A stretch of DNA of 6,534 nucleotides from Lachnospiraceae bacterium (GTDB taxonomy: Bacteria; Bacillota_A; Clostridia; Lachnospirales; Lachnospiraceae): positions 1-6,534 of the forward strand of contig JAFWXB010000305.1 of the NCBI GenBank assembly GCA_017523185.1, given 5' to 3'. Position 1 is the stretch's first letter; every line of letters starts with the position of its first letter. Both the position numbers and the translations under genes were made by a program. Positions 5,318 through 6,534 of this stretch are shown here, in pieces. Under the pieces are notes generated by a model, which had not been told where the DNA came from, did no database searches, and was given only the letters and a program-made list of their open reading frames with translations.

Positions 5318-5361
5318 GAAATACGATAGTAAAAATTTATTTGAGAATTAAGGAGAAAACT

Positions 5362-5736
5362 ATGAAAAAAATTATTAGTACAGATAAAGCACCGGCAGCA
5401 ATTGGACCATATTCACAAGCAATTGAAGTAAATGGAATGGTTTATACATCAGGAGTGATTCCTGTAAACCCTGCTACGGGAGAAATTCCGGAAGGAACTG
5501 TTGCACAAGCGAATCAGGCATTAACAAATTTGAAACATTTATTAGAAGCAGCAGGTTGTAGTATGGAACAAGTAATTAAAACAACAGTATTTATTAAAGA
5601 AATGAATGAATTTGCAACAATTAATGAAGTATACAAAAATTACTTTATTTCGTCATTTCCAGCAAGAAGTTGTGTAGAAGTAGCAAGACTTCCAAAGGAT
5701 GTTTTGTTAGAAATTGAAGCAATTGCAATAAAATAG
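5362..5736 (+). CDS. ridA: RidA, reactive enamine/imine deaminase (YjgF/YER057c/UK114 family)
   Basis: This 124-residue cytoplasmic protein (E. coli RidA is 128 aa) normally forms a trimer with active sites between subunits. It speeds hydrolysis of 2-aminoacrylate and related enamine/imine intermediates released by PLP-dependent dehydratases, protecting other PLP enzymes. Visible family features are APAAIGPYSQAI (10-21), TSGVIPVNPATGEIP (29-43) and the hallmark FPARSCVEVARLPKDVLLEI (99-118). Arg102 corresponds to the substrate-binding Arg of E. coli RidA, Cys104 to its conserved Cys, and Glu117 to the active-site Glu. The common S-G-Q at 30-32 is S-G-V here. The ATG at 5362 follows AAGGAG (5350-5355) by 6 nt; an in-frame TTG at 5341 lacks a ribosome binding site. 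The spacer from the CvfB-like gene is 163 bp with only a weak promoter match. No amino-acid biosynthesis gene lies beside it. It is closely followed by the next gene's own promoter. Confidence 0.97.
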   Translation: MKKIISTDKAPAAIGPYSQAIEVNGMVYTSGVIPVNPATGEIPEGTVAQANQALTNLKHLLEAAGCSMEQVIKTTVFIKEMNEFATINEVYKNYFISSFPARSCVEVARLPKDVLLEIEAIAIK

Positions 5737-5769
5737 AATAAAAATGTAATATTTTCTTAATAATTAGGG

Positions 5770-5798
5770 TTGACATTGAAAAACTCCTCTGCTATAAT
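5770..5798 (+). promoter_or_regulatory. Consensus sigma-A promoter of the secreted SH3b protein
   Basis: TTGACA (5770-5775), 17 nt, TATAAT (5793-5798) is an exact consensus match in both boxes and spacing. The predicted start is near 5805, giving a leader of about 52 nt. Such a strong promoter suggests an abundant protein or a promoter held down by a repressor. Confidence 0.92.
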
Positions 5799-5803
5799 GA
5801 CAA

Positions 5804-5830
5804 TGTAAAAAATTGTAACAAAATCGTAAT
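5804..5830 (+). promoter_or_regulatory. Possible WalR-like box in the leader of the SH3b gene
   Basis: TGTAAC (5814-5819), 5 nt, CGTAAT (5825-5830) matches the WalR (YycF) consensus TGTWAH-N5-TGTWAH with one mismatch. A further TGTAAA (5804-5809) starts 10 nt upstream of the first half. WalRK controls cell-wall hydrolases in Firmicutes, which would suit this gene if it proves to be one. The site lies downstream of the predicted start, so repression would be the likelier mode. A/T-rich DNA makes chance matches common. Confidence 0.38.
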
Positions 5831-5856
5831 AAATTAATTCGATTTCGGAGGATAAA

Positions 5857-6534
5857 ATGATAACAAGAAATTCCAGACTTACAGCATGCGTATTAGCAGG
5901 TGCAGTTGTATTTAGCACAATTCCAACACAAGCAGTATATGCAACAACAAATGTAAATGCTGAAGTTAAAAATTATATTACAGGTGGCACATACAGTTTT
6001 TCTGTTGGAGCATCTTCTGCAATTAACGAAACAATCGTATTAGATGATATGACAATTGCAGAAAATGAATCACAAGTAGTTGCAGAACCTGTTTCAGAAT
6101 ATATGAATATTGCCATTACACAGGTAAATGAATATTTAAATGTTAGAGCTGAAGCGAATGAAGAAGCAGAAGTTCTTGGAAAGCTTTATAATAGTGGAGC
6201 AGCTACTGTATTAGAAGCAGTAGGTGATTGGTATAAAATTACATCAGGAAGTGTAACAGGATATGTACATTCTAATTATGTAGTTGTAGGAGATGAAGAA
6301 CTTTGTAAGAGTGTTTCTACAAGAACTGCTACAGTAGCAACAGAAGCATTAAAGTTCCGTAAAGAAGCAAATACAGAATGTGGCGTATATGCATTATTAG
6401 AAGAAGGAAAAAATCTTCAGATTGTAGAAGATGAAGAAGTTGCAGAAGGCTGGTATAAAGTAACAGATGGTGAAGATACAGGATATGTATCTGCTGAATA
6501 TGTTACAGTAGAAAGAAATTATACACATGCAGAA
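5857..6534 (+). CDS. Secreted tandem SH3b-domain protein, probably a cell-wall hydrolase (3' end beyond window)
   Basis: An ATG at 5857, 5 nt after GGAGG (5847-5851), opens a frame that is uninterrupted for 226 codons to the window end. The start MITRNSR is basic, a hydrophobic stretch follows (8-22), and V-Y-A at 27-29 gives a signal peptidase I site after Ala29, so the product is exported. Two bacterial SH3b domains follow. The first is about 86-146 (YLNVRAEANEEAEVLGKL at 93-110, DWYKI 124-128, GYVHSNYV 135-142). The second is about 157-220 (LKFRKEANTECG at 165-176, GWYKV 198-202, GYVSAEYV 209-216). SH3b repeats of this kind bind peptidoglycan. In Clostridia this architecture usually precedes an NlpC/P60 (C40) endopeptidase domain, which would lie beyond the window; that part is inference. 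A linker of about 55 residues precedes the first SH3b. A strong promoter and possible WalR-like box suggest cell-wall-linked control. Confidence 0.88.
   Translation, partial: MITRNSRLTACVLAGAVVFSTIPTQAVYATTNVNAEVKNYITGGTYSFSVGASSAINETIVLDDMTIAENESQVVAEPVSEYMNIAITQVNEYLNVRAEANEEAEVLGKLYNSGAATVLEAVGDWYKITSGSVTGYVHSNYVVVGDEELCKSVSTRTATVATEALKFRKEANTECGVYALLEEGKNLQIVEDEEVAEGWYKVTDGEDTGYVSAEYVTVERNYTHAE

Noticed and set aside
5737..5769. Terminator after ridA
   Set aside because: Only a 5-bp all-A/T stem (AAAAT/ATTTT) can be drawn, too weak to call.
5878..5889. Residues L8-T9-A10-C11 of the SH3b protein match a lipobox
   Set aside because: The Cys comes before most of the hydrophobic core, which continues to about residue 22, so the signal peptide would be far too short. 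V-Y-A at 27-29 is a normal signal peptidase I site in the right place.

Overview
The window reads as ordinary chromosomal housekeeping DNA from a low-GC, Gram-positive anaerobe, most likely a member of the Lachnospiraceae (Clostridia). The basis is the strong A+T bias (especially between genes), GGAGG-type ribosome binding sites, consensus sigma-A promoters, a CvfB-family RNA-binding protein, a bacterial FatA/FatB-type acyl-ACP thioesterase, and a secreted protein with tandem SH3b domains. Genus cannot be decided from the sequence. I see no mobile element with an intact gene, no CRISPR array, no defence genes and no biosynthetic cluster.

Layout. Positions 1-127 (minus strand) hold the first 42 codons of a membrane-anchored protein resembling a class A penicillin-binding protein; two possible promoters in tandem lie upstream of it. 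After about 500 bp of A/T-rich spacer comes yigZ (IMPACT family, 647-1306, plus). Then comes a self-contained tRNA-Gln(CUG) unit: consensus promoter, tRNA at 1548-1619, and a strong intrinsic terminator. A 355-bp spacer follows, containing a perfect 16-bp inverted repeat and the promoter of the next gene. That gene is a YfcC-family membrane transporter (1975-3312, GTG start), closed by a strong terminator.

Downstream are an acyl-ACP thioesterase (3510-4214), a CvfB-like S1-domain protein (4365-5198), RidA (5362-5736), and the N-terminal 226 residues of a secreted SH3b-domain protein (5857 to the window end). The last has a consensus promoter and a possible WalR-like box in its leader.

All complete genes are on the plus strand, but they do not form a tight operon. 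Spacers are 100 bp or more, several genes have their own recognisable promoter, and two clear terminators divide the region. The functions (cell-wall synthesis and possible remodelling at the two ends; transport, lipid metabolism, RNA binding and enamine/imine detoxification between) do not suggest one pathway.

The most interesting signals are non-coding: two hairpins after stop codons (about 1345 and 4226) that share a TTTAG loop and show compensatory stem changes; the 16-bp inverted repeat at 1770-1808; and the WalR-box-like sequence at 5814-5830. None amounts to a new system on this evidence.
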